Shown here one piece after another: positions 1-5,555 of a DNA stretch of 5,555 nucleotides. This DNA comes from Nitrospirota bacterium (lineage in GTDB: Bacteria; Nitrospirota; Nitrospiria; Nitrospirales; UBA8639): positions 1 to 5,555 of the forward strand of contig JAOUNC010000212.1 of NCBI GenBank assembly GCA_029881175.1. Reading direction: 5' to 3'. The translations under genes and the position numbers were made by a program. The notes under the pieces were generated by a model that worked only from the letters and a program-made list of their open reading frames with translations, searched no databases and had not been told where the DNA came from. Every line of letters starts with the position of its first letter. Within the stretch, counting starts at the first letter, position 1.

Positions 1-4
1 AGGA

Positions 5-10
5 CTCCTT
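5..10 (-). promoter_or_regulatory. Probable ribosome binding site of a gene beyond the left edge
   Basis: Read on the minus strand these bases are AAGGAG, a near-perfect Shine-Dalgarno sequence, and only four bases (TCCT) remain before the window ends. A start codon would be expected within a few bases outside the window. No start codon or reading frame of that gene is visible, so its identity is unknown. The 90-residue gene ends 31 bases upstream (stop at 42-44), so the next gene would follow it at operon-like distance. Confidence 0.5.
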
Positions 11-34
11 ATTATTTACTTTTCACTACTCACT
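7..34 (-). repeat. Degenerate heptanucleotide tandem repeat
   Basis: On the minus strand the bases fall into four consecutive heptads: AGTGAGT, AGTGAAA, AGTAAAT, AATAAGG, followed by AGT. The units share the pattern A-R-T-R-A-R/A-N. The tract is rich in TGA, TAG and TAA triplets in all frames, so it is not coding. It fills the gap between the stop codon of the 90-residue gene and the putative ribosome binding site, which its last unit overlaps. Such 7-base imperfect repeats can arise by replication slippage. With only four diverged units the periodicity could be chance. Confidence 0.4.
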
Positions 35-41
35 TCTTCAA

Positions 42-314
42 CTACGGCGCAATGAGTCCTCCACCCTCGGCTTGATCGGTTTTAGAACCGGTGGACGACC
101 CACAATGGGCACAGAGATATTCATAAAGATTCCCACTCGGAAGAACCAGGATCAATTTTTCACGAGCCGGCGTCGCGATCTGACATGTTGAACAAAACAA
201 TAAGGACGCTCGAAGGGACTCAAATTGTTTGGGCTCACCTTGTGAACCGGGAAAACGTCGCGGTCGCATCCCGGGCTTGGGTCCAGGTGGGCCGGAAAAT
301 GGTGACATTGGCAT
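42..314 (-). CDS. Small putative zinc-ribbon protein, 90 residues
   Basis: I do not recognise a named family. The protein has two CxxC knuckles, C41-S-T-C44 and C68-A-H-C71, separated by 23 residues of mostly beta-type sequence (EKLILVLPSGNLYEYLC). That is the layout of a four-cysteine zinc ribbon, so zinc binding is inferred. Residues 1-30 are rich in Pro, Gly and Arg (MPMSPFSGPPGPKPG...) and probably disordered. The tail after residue 72 is polar and short. There is no signal peptide or membrane segment, so the protein is presumably cytoplasmic. The ATG at 312-314 is the first start after an in-frame stop at 339-341. No Shine-Dalgarno sequence precedes it, but a promoter lies immediately upstream, suggesting a leaderless message. 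Met3 and Met16 are alternative starts, also without clear ribosome binding sites. The paired CxxC motifs argue that this is a real gene. Confidence 0.7.
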   Translation of the reverse strand: MPMSPFSGPPGPKPGMRPRRFPGSQGEPKQFESLRASLLFCSTCQIATPAREKLILVLPSGNLYEYLCAHCGSSTGSKTDQAEGGGLIAP

Positions 315-321
315 AATCGAG

Positions 322-350
322 ATCTTAGCGAAGGCCCACTAGCCGGTCAA
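322..350 (-). promoter_or_regulatory. Putative sigma70-type promoter for the zinc-ribbon gene
   Basis: On the minus strand TTGACC (345-350, five of six bases of the -35 consensus) is followed by exactly 17 bases and then TAAGAT (322-327, four of six bases of the -10 consensus). Only seven bases separate the -10 hexamer from the ATG at 312-314, so transcription would begin at or within a base or two of the start codon. It would let the small gene be expressed independently of lhr and the vanZ-like genes upstream. Seen: the hexamers and spacing. Inferred: activity. Confidence 0.45.
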
Positions 351-385
351 GAAACCAAGCCCCCACCTCCCATTTCTGTAAAGAT

Positions 386-410
386 GTTCCGGTGGAACGT
401 CTTCCGGAAC
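386..410 (-). terminator. Hairpin downstream of the second vanZ-like gene; weak terminator candidate
   Basis: GTTCCGG (386-392) and CCGGAAC (404-410) form a perfect 7-base-pair stem with an 11-base loop. An alternative smaller hairpin, GTTCC-ggt-GGAAC (386-398), overlaps it. The structure begins 11 bases past the TAG stop at 421-423 and precedes the putative promoter of the next gene, a sensible position for a terminator. On the transcript the stem is followed by AUCUUUAC, which is not a proper U tract, so it may instead be a 3'-end stabilising hairpin or have no function. Confidence 0.3.
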
Positions 411-420
411 GGTGTAGAAA

Positions 421-1416
421 CTATTCGAGCCGGATATTATCCAGGTACAACGTAAATTCTTCTGGCGGGTTAACGGCAAACAGCAAAACCATTCTGATTG
501 CACTCATATCTAGCTCTCGCCCTACTGGTGATTGGCGAATGGCATCCAACGGAATTTGAATTTGATTGAGGCCTGGTGAAATGGTAATGGCCTTATTAAA
601 CCGATCTGAATATTCATTATTATGATGAAGATCATCAATTCGAATGGCTATCGATTGCGAGTTCGGCAATTCAGAAAAGATGTCCAATTGAAAAAAAGTA
701 TACCCACGCCAGTCGGAATAGGGTTCATCAATGCGTATTCCGGGATAGGTCTTCGGATGAAACACTAACTGTCCCACCTTGTTTTTAGCGGATTGTTTCC
801 AACCTTCTGGTGGGGCCACCACCTGCAACTCGCTATCTGATGCCTGCACAAATTTCATTTCCCAATCCGATGAAAATTGCAACAAAGATGGGAAGCGACT
901 CGCCCGATCCCAATAGGCATAGGCCCATATCACAACGGGCTGAAGCATCGCTCCGAGCAGCAGCAGCACACAAAAACGAAGGATGGCCTTTCGAGGAAAC
1001 TGTCGCCATTGCGCCCATTTCCTGGACACCTGTTGATCATACGTGAAAAACAACGCCAGTCCACACGTCGCGCCCACCAAGTCGAGAAGAATATCAGACA
1101 GTTCCGCCTGACGTGTCGCGCTCAAAGATTGCAGCGCTTCGGTAAACAGGGCCAACATCAACACCCCCAGCATCGCCATAATATAATCTTGCAGAAGAAA
1201 CCGACTCGATGTGGGGAAGACCATGCGTGCCCCTTTCAACACCAGAATGGCCACCAACCCGAACAAAGGCACATGCGCAAAATTGTTGAGGGCTTTCGAC
1301 AAAAAGGTGTGAGAGGGAACCGGAATAAACAGGAGGGAAAGAAATCCCAAAAGAAGGAATGCGAGTCCAACGGCCTGAGAAGGCGTTCGACAGGATCGAG
1401 TCTTCGGACTATCCAA
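421..1416 (-). CDS. VanZ-like membrane protein with exported beta-sandwich domain (downstream copy)
   Basis: 331 residues. The N-terminal half resembles the VanZ-like family: about five hydrophobic segments (roughly 15-32, 47-66, 78-95, 108-126, 145-165), with NNFAHVPLFG at 44-53, TEALQ at 92-96 and the SDILLDLVGATCG stretch at 107-119. Basic residues in the loops at 61-64 and 132-143 predict N-in topology, placing residues 170-331 outside the inner membrane. That part looks like a carbohydrate-binding-type beta-sandwich (GYTFFQLDIFSELP, RFNKAITISPGLNQIQIPLD, FTLYLDNIRLE). VanZ itself is linked to teicoplanin resistance in enterococci, but most family members have no known function, so neither resistance nor sugar binding is claimed here. 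The start is TTG (1414-1416): an in-frame TAG lies three codons upstream, there is no ATG near the N terminus, and the paralogue starts the same way. It lies 90 bases downstream of that paralogue and is about 56% identical to it. Confidence 0.88.
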   Translation of the reverse strand: MDSPKTRSCRTPSQAVGLAFLLLGFLSLLFIPVPSHTFLSKALNNFAHVPLFGLVAILVLKGARMVFPTSSRFLLQDYIMAMLGVLMLALFTEALQSLSATRQAELSDILLDLVGATCGLALFFTYDQQVSRKWAQWRQFPRKAILRFCVLLLLGAMLQPVVIWAYAYWDRASRFPSLLQFSSDWEMKFVQASDSELQVVAPPEGWKQSAKNKVGQLVFHPKTYPGIRIDEPYSDWRGYTFFQLDIFSELPNSQSIAIRIDDLHHNNEYSDRFNKAITISPGLNQIQIPLDAIRQSPVGRELDMSAIRMVLLFAVNPPEEFTLYLDNIRLE

Positions 1417-1478
1417 TTTAGGCTACACTCATAACGGGACGCTCATCACAGGCTTACGGCATCCCAAAAGGTGGTCGA
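1417..1478 (-). pseudogene. Vestige of the lhr 3' end
   Basis: This noncoding stretch matches the 3' end of the intact lhr gene at 2503-2568. In the 40 bases next to the vanZ start, 35 are identical; farther out the match weakens and needs a two-base gap. Read in the lhr frame the last codons give A-C-D-E-R-P-V-M-S-V-A-stop, against A-F-D-E-R-P-V-M-S-L-A-stop in the intact gene, preceded by a TAA where lhr has CAA. The fragment is too short to encode anything and is best explained as carried along when the downstream vanZ-like gene was duplicated. It now serves as the leader of that gene. Confidence 0.85.
1418..1432 (-). promoter_or_regulatory. Possible mini-ORF (Met-Ser-Val-Ala) coupled to the vanZ-like TTG start
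   Basis: Inside the lhr vestige the minus strand reads ATG AGT GTA GCC TAA A TTG, a four-codon frame whose stop lies one base before the TTG start of the downstream vanZ-like gene. A weak Shine-Dalgarno-like GATGAG lies about nine bases before the ATG. The TTG has no good ribosome binding site of its own, so termination and reinitiation from this mini-frame is a plausible way to start translation. It reproduces the stop-start geometry at the end of lhr. Function is inferred. Confidence 0.3.
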
Positions 1479-1506
1479 TTTGTTGTCACCATTCCCATGT
1501 AAGAAA

Positions 1507-2502
1507 CTATTCTAGATGAATATTATCGAGATAGAGGGTAAATTCTTCCGATGGGCTTCGTGCATACAGCCAAATTGATTTGATCGCCTTGAGATCCATT
1601 TCCCGGCCAACCGGACCCAGCCGAATCTCATCTAATGGAATCTGAATCGGATTGAGGCCAGGAGTAATCGTGAGGATCTTATTGAACGCATCCTCAGATC
1701 TGTATTTGTTATATTGGTCATCAATCCGAATGATCATTGGTTGCAGGGCTGGCAATTCAGAAAAAATGTCGAGATGCAAATAGGAATAACCCTCCCAGTC
1801 CGGATAGGGCTCGTCAAGGCGAATACGAGGATATTTTTTCGTATGAAACACGACCTTTCCTACCCGGTCATCTGCTGATTTCCCCCATCCAAGCGGCGGC
1901 GGCACCATCTGCACATGGCTATCTGACGCATTCACAAACTTCATTTCCCAGTCAGACGCAAATTGCAGAAGCGATGGGAAGCGATTGGCCCGGTCCCAAT
2001 AGGCATAGGTCCATTCAACAACAGGAAGAAACGTCATAGCCATGACCAATACGACGCCACAAGGAATCAACATGCGTCGCGGAAACGTTCTCCATTGCGC
2101 CCACTTCCCTGACAGAGAATGATCAGTGGTTATAGCCAAACCCAGCCCACACATCGCCCCTAACACGTCATGAATCACGTCGGATACTTGAGGCTTTCGC
2201 ATCGGAATCAATGATTGCAAGGCTTCGGTCATCAGAGCCAAGATGACGACCCCGCCTAGGGCAACCGCGTAATGCCGGATAGGTGGCCAACCGAGTTTCT
2301 CTGCCAATAGTCGTGAAAGATGTAACAACAGTAGACTCACCACCATGAACAATGGAACATGACCACTGTTATTGACAGCTTTCCAAAAGAACGTATGCGT
2401 GGGGACTGTAAAAAAAAGAAGAGACAGCGTCCCGACAAGAAGCACGCCCAGCCCGACGGTCTGATAAGGGTTATGAGAGGATCGAGCCTTTTGACTGTTC
2501 AA
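1507..2502 (-). CDS. VanZ-like membrane protein with exported beta-sandwich domain (copy next to lhr)
   Basis: 331 residues, colinear with its paralogue downstream. VanZ-like features are NNSGHVPLF at 44-52, TEALQSL at 92-98, and SDVIHDVLGAMCG at 107-119. About five membrane segments (near 15-32, 47-64, 78-95, 106-125, 147-165) and a basic cytoplasmic loop (KWAQWRTFPRR, 133-143) put the C-terminal part, from YAYWDRANRFPSLLQF onward, on the periplasmic side. This part ends in beta-strand-like sequence (FNKILTITPGLNPIQIPLD, FTLYLDNIHLE) typical of carbohydrate-binding-type beta-sandwiches; no ligand can be named. The start is TTG (2500-2502), because an in-frame TAG lies at 2509-2511 and the next Met is far inside the protein. 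The TTG follows the lhr stop by one base, so translation is probably coupled to lhr and the two are co-transcribed. The loop around residues 61-77 has diverged most from the paralogue. Confidence 0.88.
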   Translation of the reverse strand: MNSQKARSSHNPYQTVGLGVLLVGTLSLLFFTVPTHTFFWKAVNNSGHVPLFMVVSLLLLHLSRLLAEKLGWPPIRHYAVALGGVVILALMTEALQSLIPMRKPQVSDVIHDVLGAMCGLGLAITTDHSLSGKWAQWRTFPRRMLIPCGVVLVMAMTFLPVVEWTYAYWDRANRFPSLLQFASDWEMKFVNASDSHVQMVPPPLGWGKSADDRVGKVVFHTKKYPRIRLDEPYPDWEGYSYLHLDIFSELPALQPMIIRIDDQYNKYRSEDAFNKILTITPGLNPIQIPLDEIRLGPVGREMDLKAIKSIWLYARSPSEEFTLYLDNIHLE

Positions 2503-2506
2503 TTTA
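2500..2506 (-). promoter_or_regulatory. Stop-start junction TAA-A-TTG between lhr and the vanZ-like gene
   Basis: The lhr stop TAA (2504-2506), a single A, and the TTG start of the vanZ-like gene (2500-2502) lie back to back. Only a weak GAG-type ribosome binding sequence (in ATGAGT) lies upstream, within lhr codons. This geometry favours reinitiation by ribosomes finishing lhr. The same seven bases recur at 1414-1420 in front of the second vanZ-like gene, where no lhr reading frame remains. Confidence 0.5.
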
Positions 2507-5500
2507 AGCTAAACTCATGACGGGACGCTCATCAAAGGCTTGCGCGCCATCTCGAAAGAGAATGGATTTGGACGTATGGGAGGAGATGCGTTCCCCAGGA
2601 AGAATGATGCCGACCAGATTGAGGGGATCAGCGGGTGAAAGCCGAATGTCTTGGGCTCCAGCTTGTGGATCTCGACGAACGGCTCGCAGAGCTTCCACGG
2701 CCTCAGGCAGTGCGAATTGTTCTCCCGTAAATCCATTCACAAAACGACCGCCGCGCATGTCCCCTCGCCATTCCATTTTGCGATATTGAATGAGCAACTC
2801 ACGCCAGGTCATCGGCAGGGATTCGCGTTTTAAAACATCACGAAAGACCACCCCGTAACGTCGTGCCAACTGTTTCGCCCATTGTTCATGAGGATGAATG
2901 GAGGAAGTCTTTTCGGGCTCTACATCATCACCCTGCGATTCCAGCAACGCCCACCGTCCAACGCTATGCTGGGGTCGTCGCGCACGATCTTTCCCTTCGG
3001 CTCGACGCCGCCGGGGATCTAATAACGCACGCAAAGGATCAAACCCATCCGCCGTCACCAATCCGGTTGCTACGAGTTCCCATAAGGCTTGCTCGATTTC
3101 AGCGGCCAAATGCCCGGTTCGATGGGTGAGATCGGCAAAGAAACACGCGCCTCGATTGGCCAAGCATTCATAGATGGCTTGTGCAACGCTACTCAAGCTC
3201 AATCGAATGCCAAGTGGTCCAGACGCGTTGCCAGGGCGTGCCATCGTCAACATCCAGGTCACATCATCTCGACGGACAAAACTGATGGGCGCTATGCTGG
3301 TTGGTGAAACACGACGGAACGACTCCCCTTCCACAACCGGGCGCAAATTGGATTTCAAGTCAGGCGGGGTCAGCCGCCCCCAGGCTACTTCACCCCGCAA
3401 ACAGAGATTGTCCAGCCATTCCGGCTTGTAATTAGCAATACGACTTTTCAACAGAGCCGCCTCCCAAGCAGAGGCCGGCGTTTCGTAGCCGGCTAATTGC
3501 GCGATGACTTCACGAAGTCCAGCTTCTCCATGAAGTTGCGACCCTGGCGCACAATGCTGCCATCGAAACAGAAACCGCATGAAATCTGAGGCCGCGACCG
3601 GTTCAATTTCTCGACGTAAGGCCGTCACCGTTCGCCGATGAATGCGAGCGAGGAGACTGCGATCGCACCATTCATCGTCTTGTGGTTGATCGACTGTACC
3701 CTCACCCCTACCCTCTCCCTGGCAGGGCGAGGGAGAAGAAAAGGAAGAGGGATTATTGGAAATAGCTGGACGGAATTGGCCACGCAAGACTTGTCCTTGC
3801 CCTTCCAACTGCAGCAAGGCGTGATGAACCTGTGAAGCAGCCATCCCTAAGCGCTTCGCTAGTTCTTGGGAAGTGACGGGACCGATATGGGGCATCCATC
3901 CTTGAACGACAGTCAGAGCTGCCGATTCCGGAGTCGGCGCTTCTTCTCCATCATTAAGGACAGAAGCCTCTTGCCCCCCAGCAAGAACGTCTACCTGTGC
4001 AAACAAGGTTTGAATGCAAGTAAAATGCTCTCTCGTGGTCCATCCTTCAATGACCGTGAAATCCCGAGATTCGTCAGACTTCACGCGAAGGGCCAGAACC
4101 CGGCTTTTTGCCACAAGACTCTCCAACTCAGCACCCCATAACTCCCCGTCCCTAGCCGGCATCCACCCCATCACCTGCAACACATCAAAGACTTCGTCCT
4201 CATCCCGGACAGCCGGCCAGGCTTCCTCGAGAACTGCCTCAATCGCGGCAGGATCTAATGTGCCAATCTTTCCATCGAACGATGCCGGTAAGGTGCGCCG
4301 TAGATTGACGGCCCGCGCACGTCGTTCTTCCAAAGGCGCGTCATCCAAGAAGGCATAAGGATTGGCATTCAATATTTCATGCGCGAAGGGCGACGGCACC
4401 GGCGATTCCACCACCCGCACCTGAATGGTCTGAGAATCAATGCGCTCTAGCACTTGACGTAGCCCCTCCACGTCCATGGCGTCGGTCAAACAATCTCGCA
4501 GGGTTTCCTGCACCAGCGAATGCTCCGGGACGGGAATATCACCCACGTGGTTATCGCCACAGGCCGCCGCCATCGGAAACGCGGCCGCAAGCAGATCCTC
4601 AGCACGCATTCGTTGGAGATGCACCGGCACCCGCTTGCCATTCTGAAACCGCAACAGGGCGAGCGAACGACTCACATTCCATCGCCAGCGTGTGGCAAAT
4701 AGCGGAGTCGCCAGAGTCGCTTGAATTAACACGTCACGCACGGTCTTGGGCTGAAGAAATTGAAAGATCGTCTCGAGAGGGAAGCTATGTTGTTCACCCA
4801 AGGAAAGAACCAACCCATCATCAGTGGCTGCCGCCTGTAATTCAAAATCAAAATTCAGGCAAAACCGTTTCCGTAAGGCCAGACCCCATGCGCGATTGAG
4901 TCGCCCGCCAAACGGCGCATGCAACACGAGTTGCATCCCTCCGGCCTCATCAAAGAAGCGTTCGGCAATAATACAGGTCTGCGTCGGCACTCCCCCCAAA
5001 ATGTGCACACCGCCCGCCACATAGGCCAACAATTGATCGGCTCCTGCCGCATCCACGCCACATTCGTCAAACAGCCTCTGACGTGCCGAAGCATCCCCCG
5101 GCATCGCACCGTTCTCAAGCAATTGATAAATGACGAGCCGCACCTCCGCCACGGCCTGCGACAGTTCTCGTGAGCGTGAGGGGGCTTCACCTCGCCAAAA
5201 GGGAATATTGGGTGGCTGACCATGGGCATCTTCCACACGAACCTTTCCAGCCTCAATGGCCTTGATACGCCACGAGGTAGTCCCTAGCAACATGATGTCG
5301 CCAGCCAAACTCTCAATCGCAAAATCTTCGTCAACGGTACCAACCACACTTCCGTCGGGTTCGGCCACAACGGAATAGGTGGCGGTTTCCGGAATGGCGC
5401 CACCGGAGGTTAAGGCCGCCAACCGACCACCACGCCGAGGCCGCAATCGGCCTTCACGCCGGTCGTAACTAATGTACGCATATAAACGACGACGGCCTGG

Positions 5501-5555
5501 CACAAATCCTTCGGCAATCAGTTGTATCAAAGATTCAAACTCTTCCCAGGCCATA
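2504..5555 (-). CDS. lhr: Lhr-type ATP-dependent DNA helicase, C-terminal part (5' end outside window)
   Basis: The frame is open through the right edge and shows 1016 residues of a large helicase-related protein. Full-length bacterial Lhr is about 1400-1550 residues, so the two RecA-like motor domains and the Walker motifs lie outside. The Met at 5552-5554 is probably internal. Residues 1-50 match the end of the winged-helix region (SGGAIPETATY at 50-60). About 60-425 is the Lhr-specific DNA-clamping domain, with ESLAGDIMLLGTTSWRI, VEDAHGQPPNIPFW, FGGRLNRAWGLALRKRF, TRWRWNVSRSLALLR (288-302) and PYAFLDDAPLEERRARAV. Residues 430-1016 form the C-terminal extension, with EWCDRSLLARIHRRT (628-642), GGRFVNGFTGEQFALPEAVE and DPLNLVGIILPGERI near the end. 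Lhr is a 3'-5' single-strand translocase and RNA:DNA or DNA helicase linked to DNA repair, and uracil-DNA glycosylase activity has been reported for the E. coli C-terminal region. Residues about 603-620 look like an inserted repeat, in frame and tolerated. Confidence 0.95.
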   Translation of the reverse strand, partial: MAWEEFESLIQLIAEGFVPGRRRLYAYISYDRREGRLRPRRGGRLAALTSGGAIPETATYSVVAEPDGSVVGTVDEDFAIESLAGDIMLLGTTSWRIKAIEAGKVRVEDAHGQPPNIPFWRGEAPSRSRELSQAVAEVRLVIYQLLENGAMPGDASARQRLFDECGVDAAGADQLLAYVAGGVHILGGVPTQTCIIAERFFDEAGGMQLVLHAPFGGRLNRAWGLALRKRFCLNFDFELQAAATDDGLVLSLGEQHSFPLETIFQFLQPKTVRDVLIQATLATPLFATRWRWNVSRSLALLRFQNGKRVPVHLQRMRAEDLLAAAFPMAAACGDNHVGDIPVPEHSLVQETLRDCLTDAMDVEGLRQVLERIDSQTIQVRVVESPVPSPFAHEILNANPYAFLDDAPLEERRARAVNLRRTLPASFDGKIGTLDPAAIEAVLEEAWPAVRDEDEVFDVLQVMGWMPARDGELWGAELESLVAKSRVLALRVKSDESRDFTVIEGWTTREHFTCIQTLFAQVDVLAGGQEASVLNDGEEAPTPESAALTVVQGWMPHIGPVTSQELAKRLGMAASQVHHALLQLEGQGQVLRGQFRPAISNNPSSFSSPSPCQGEGRGEGTVDQPQDDEWCDRSLLARIHRRTVTALRREIEPVAASDFMRFLFRWQHCAPGSQLHGEAGLREVIAQLAGYETPASAWEAALLKSRIANYKPEWLDNLCLRGEVAWGRLTPPDLKSNLRPVVEGESFRRVSPTSIAPISFVRRDDVTWMLTMARPGNASGPLGIRLSLSSVAQAIYECLANRGACFFADLTHRTGHLAAEIEQALWELVATGLVTADGFDPLRALLDPRRRRAEGKDRARRPQHSVGRWALLESQGDDVEPEKTSSIHPHEQWAKQLARRYGVVFRDVLKRESLPMTWRELLIQYRKMEWRGDMRGGRFVNGFTGEQFALPEAVEALRAVRRDPQAGAQDIRLSPADPLNLVGIILPGERISSHTSKSILFRDGAQAFDERPVMSLA
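3698..3736. repeat. Palindromic intergenic-type repeat inserted in frame in lhr
   Basis: On the plus strand, CCCTCTCCCT (3711-3720) and AGGGCGAGGG (3724-3733) form a 10-base-pair stem with one mismatch and a three-base loop (GGC), preceded by CCTCACCCCTA. This is the look of a widespread bacterial palindromic repeat of the CCCTCACCC...CTCTCCC...GGGAGAGGG type, normally found between genes. On the lhr strand it translates as SPSPCQGEGRGEG (residues about 607-619), the telltale peptide of this element. It lies in a linker just before the conserved EWCDRSLLARIHRRT motif, where the family needs no such sequence. The outer limits are approximate. Confidence 0.8.

Larger units (their letters stand above)
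413..2568 (-). repeat. Tandem duplication: two [lhr 3' end + vanZ-like gene] units
   Basis: Unit 1 spans about 413-1478 and unit 2 about 1498-2568. The two 331-residue products align end to end without gaps. Homology continues on both sides of the coding region: downstream, both stops are followed by TTTCT(T)ACA; upstream, the last 60 or so bases of lhr reappear in front of the second vanZ-like gene. By my count the protein identity is 186 of 331, made up of about 75 of 160 in the membrane part and 111 of 171 in the C-terminal domain. The duplication is therefore old, and both copies have remained open. The outer boundaries are estimated by eye. Confidence 0.85.

Noticed and set aside
291..314. 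Ten-base match (AATGGTGACA) between the start of the zinc-ribbon gene on the plus strand and the inter-vanZ gap on the minus strand
   Set aside because: It is short, in inverted orientation and not extended on either side beyond scattered bases, so chance is sufficient.
877..1434. 185-codon open frame on the plus strand, antisense to the downstream vanZ-like gene
   Set aside because: It lies entirely opposite a conserved membrane-protein gene. Its product is a Gln/His/Arg-rich composition without recognisable motifs, and the paralogous region does not keep an equivalent frame of that length.
1460..1490. GTGACA followed at 17 bases by TGGGAT on the minus strand, as a promoter for the downstream vanZ-like gene
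   Set aside because: The -10 hexamer matches only three of six consensus bases, and the -35 match alone is expected by chance. Co-transcription with the upstream gene is simpler.
421..2502. Glycopeptide (teicoplanin) resistance role for the VanZ-like genes
   Set aside because: Only the VanZ-like fold is shared. There are no other van genes in view, and the family is broad and mostly unrelated to resistance.
4014..4358. 114-codon plus-strand open frame, Ser/Arg-rich, inside lhr
   Set aside because: It is antisense to well-conserved Lhr codons and its low-complexity product looks like a shadow of the real frame.
4855..5256. 133-codon minus-strand open frame in another frame of lhr
   Set aside because: It overlaps the strongly conserved Lhr clamp domain in an alternative frame. 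Its Cys/Arg/Trp-rich product matches nothing I recognise.

Overview
The window looks like a chromosomal segment of a Gram-negative bacterium with intermediate GC. I cannot place it more precisely. Nitrospirota or a proteobacterium would fit the long-form Lhr helicase, the VanZ-type membrane proteins with an exported beta-sandwich domain, and the CCCTCTCCC...GGGAGAGGG-type palindromic repeat. All four genes I accept lie on the minus strand and read from right to left. Long open frames on the plus strand are shadows.

Right to left: (1) 2504-5555 is the C-terminal two thirds of a full-length Lhr DNA-repair helicase. Its motor domains lie beyond the right edge. An in-frame copy of a short palindromic repeat interrupts its coding sequence near 3698-3736. 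(2) 2500-2502 is the TTG start of a 331-residue VanZ-like membrane protein, separated by one base from the lhr stop codon (TAA-A-TTG). (3) 421-1416 is a second 331-residue VanZ-like protein. It aligns with the first without gaps at about 56% identity and has the same TTG start. The 60-odd bases in front of it are a decayed copy of the lhr 3' end, so the two vanZ genes arose by tandem duplication of a unit [end of lhr + vanZ]. (4) After a 106-base gap holding a hairpin and a good sigma70-type promoter comes a 90-residue protein with two CxxC knuckles (42-314). Its ATG sits almost at the predicted transcription start, suggesting a leaderless mRNA. (5) The left edge (1-41) carries degenerate 7-base repeats ending in AAGGAG, probably the ribosome binding site of a further minus-strand gene starting just outside the window.

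lhr and the two vanZ genes are probably co-transcribed, with the first vanZ translationally coupled to lhr. I see no evidence of a shared biochemical pathway: Lhr acts on DNA in the cytoplasm, while the VanZ-like proteins sit in the inner membrane with their C-terminal domain outside. The most notable items are the duplication fossil and its unusually well conserved start-region leader, the repeat inserted in frame in lhr, and the possible leaderless zinc-ribbon gene. I see no CRISPR array, RNA gene, transposase or obvious defence system.
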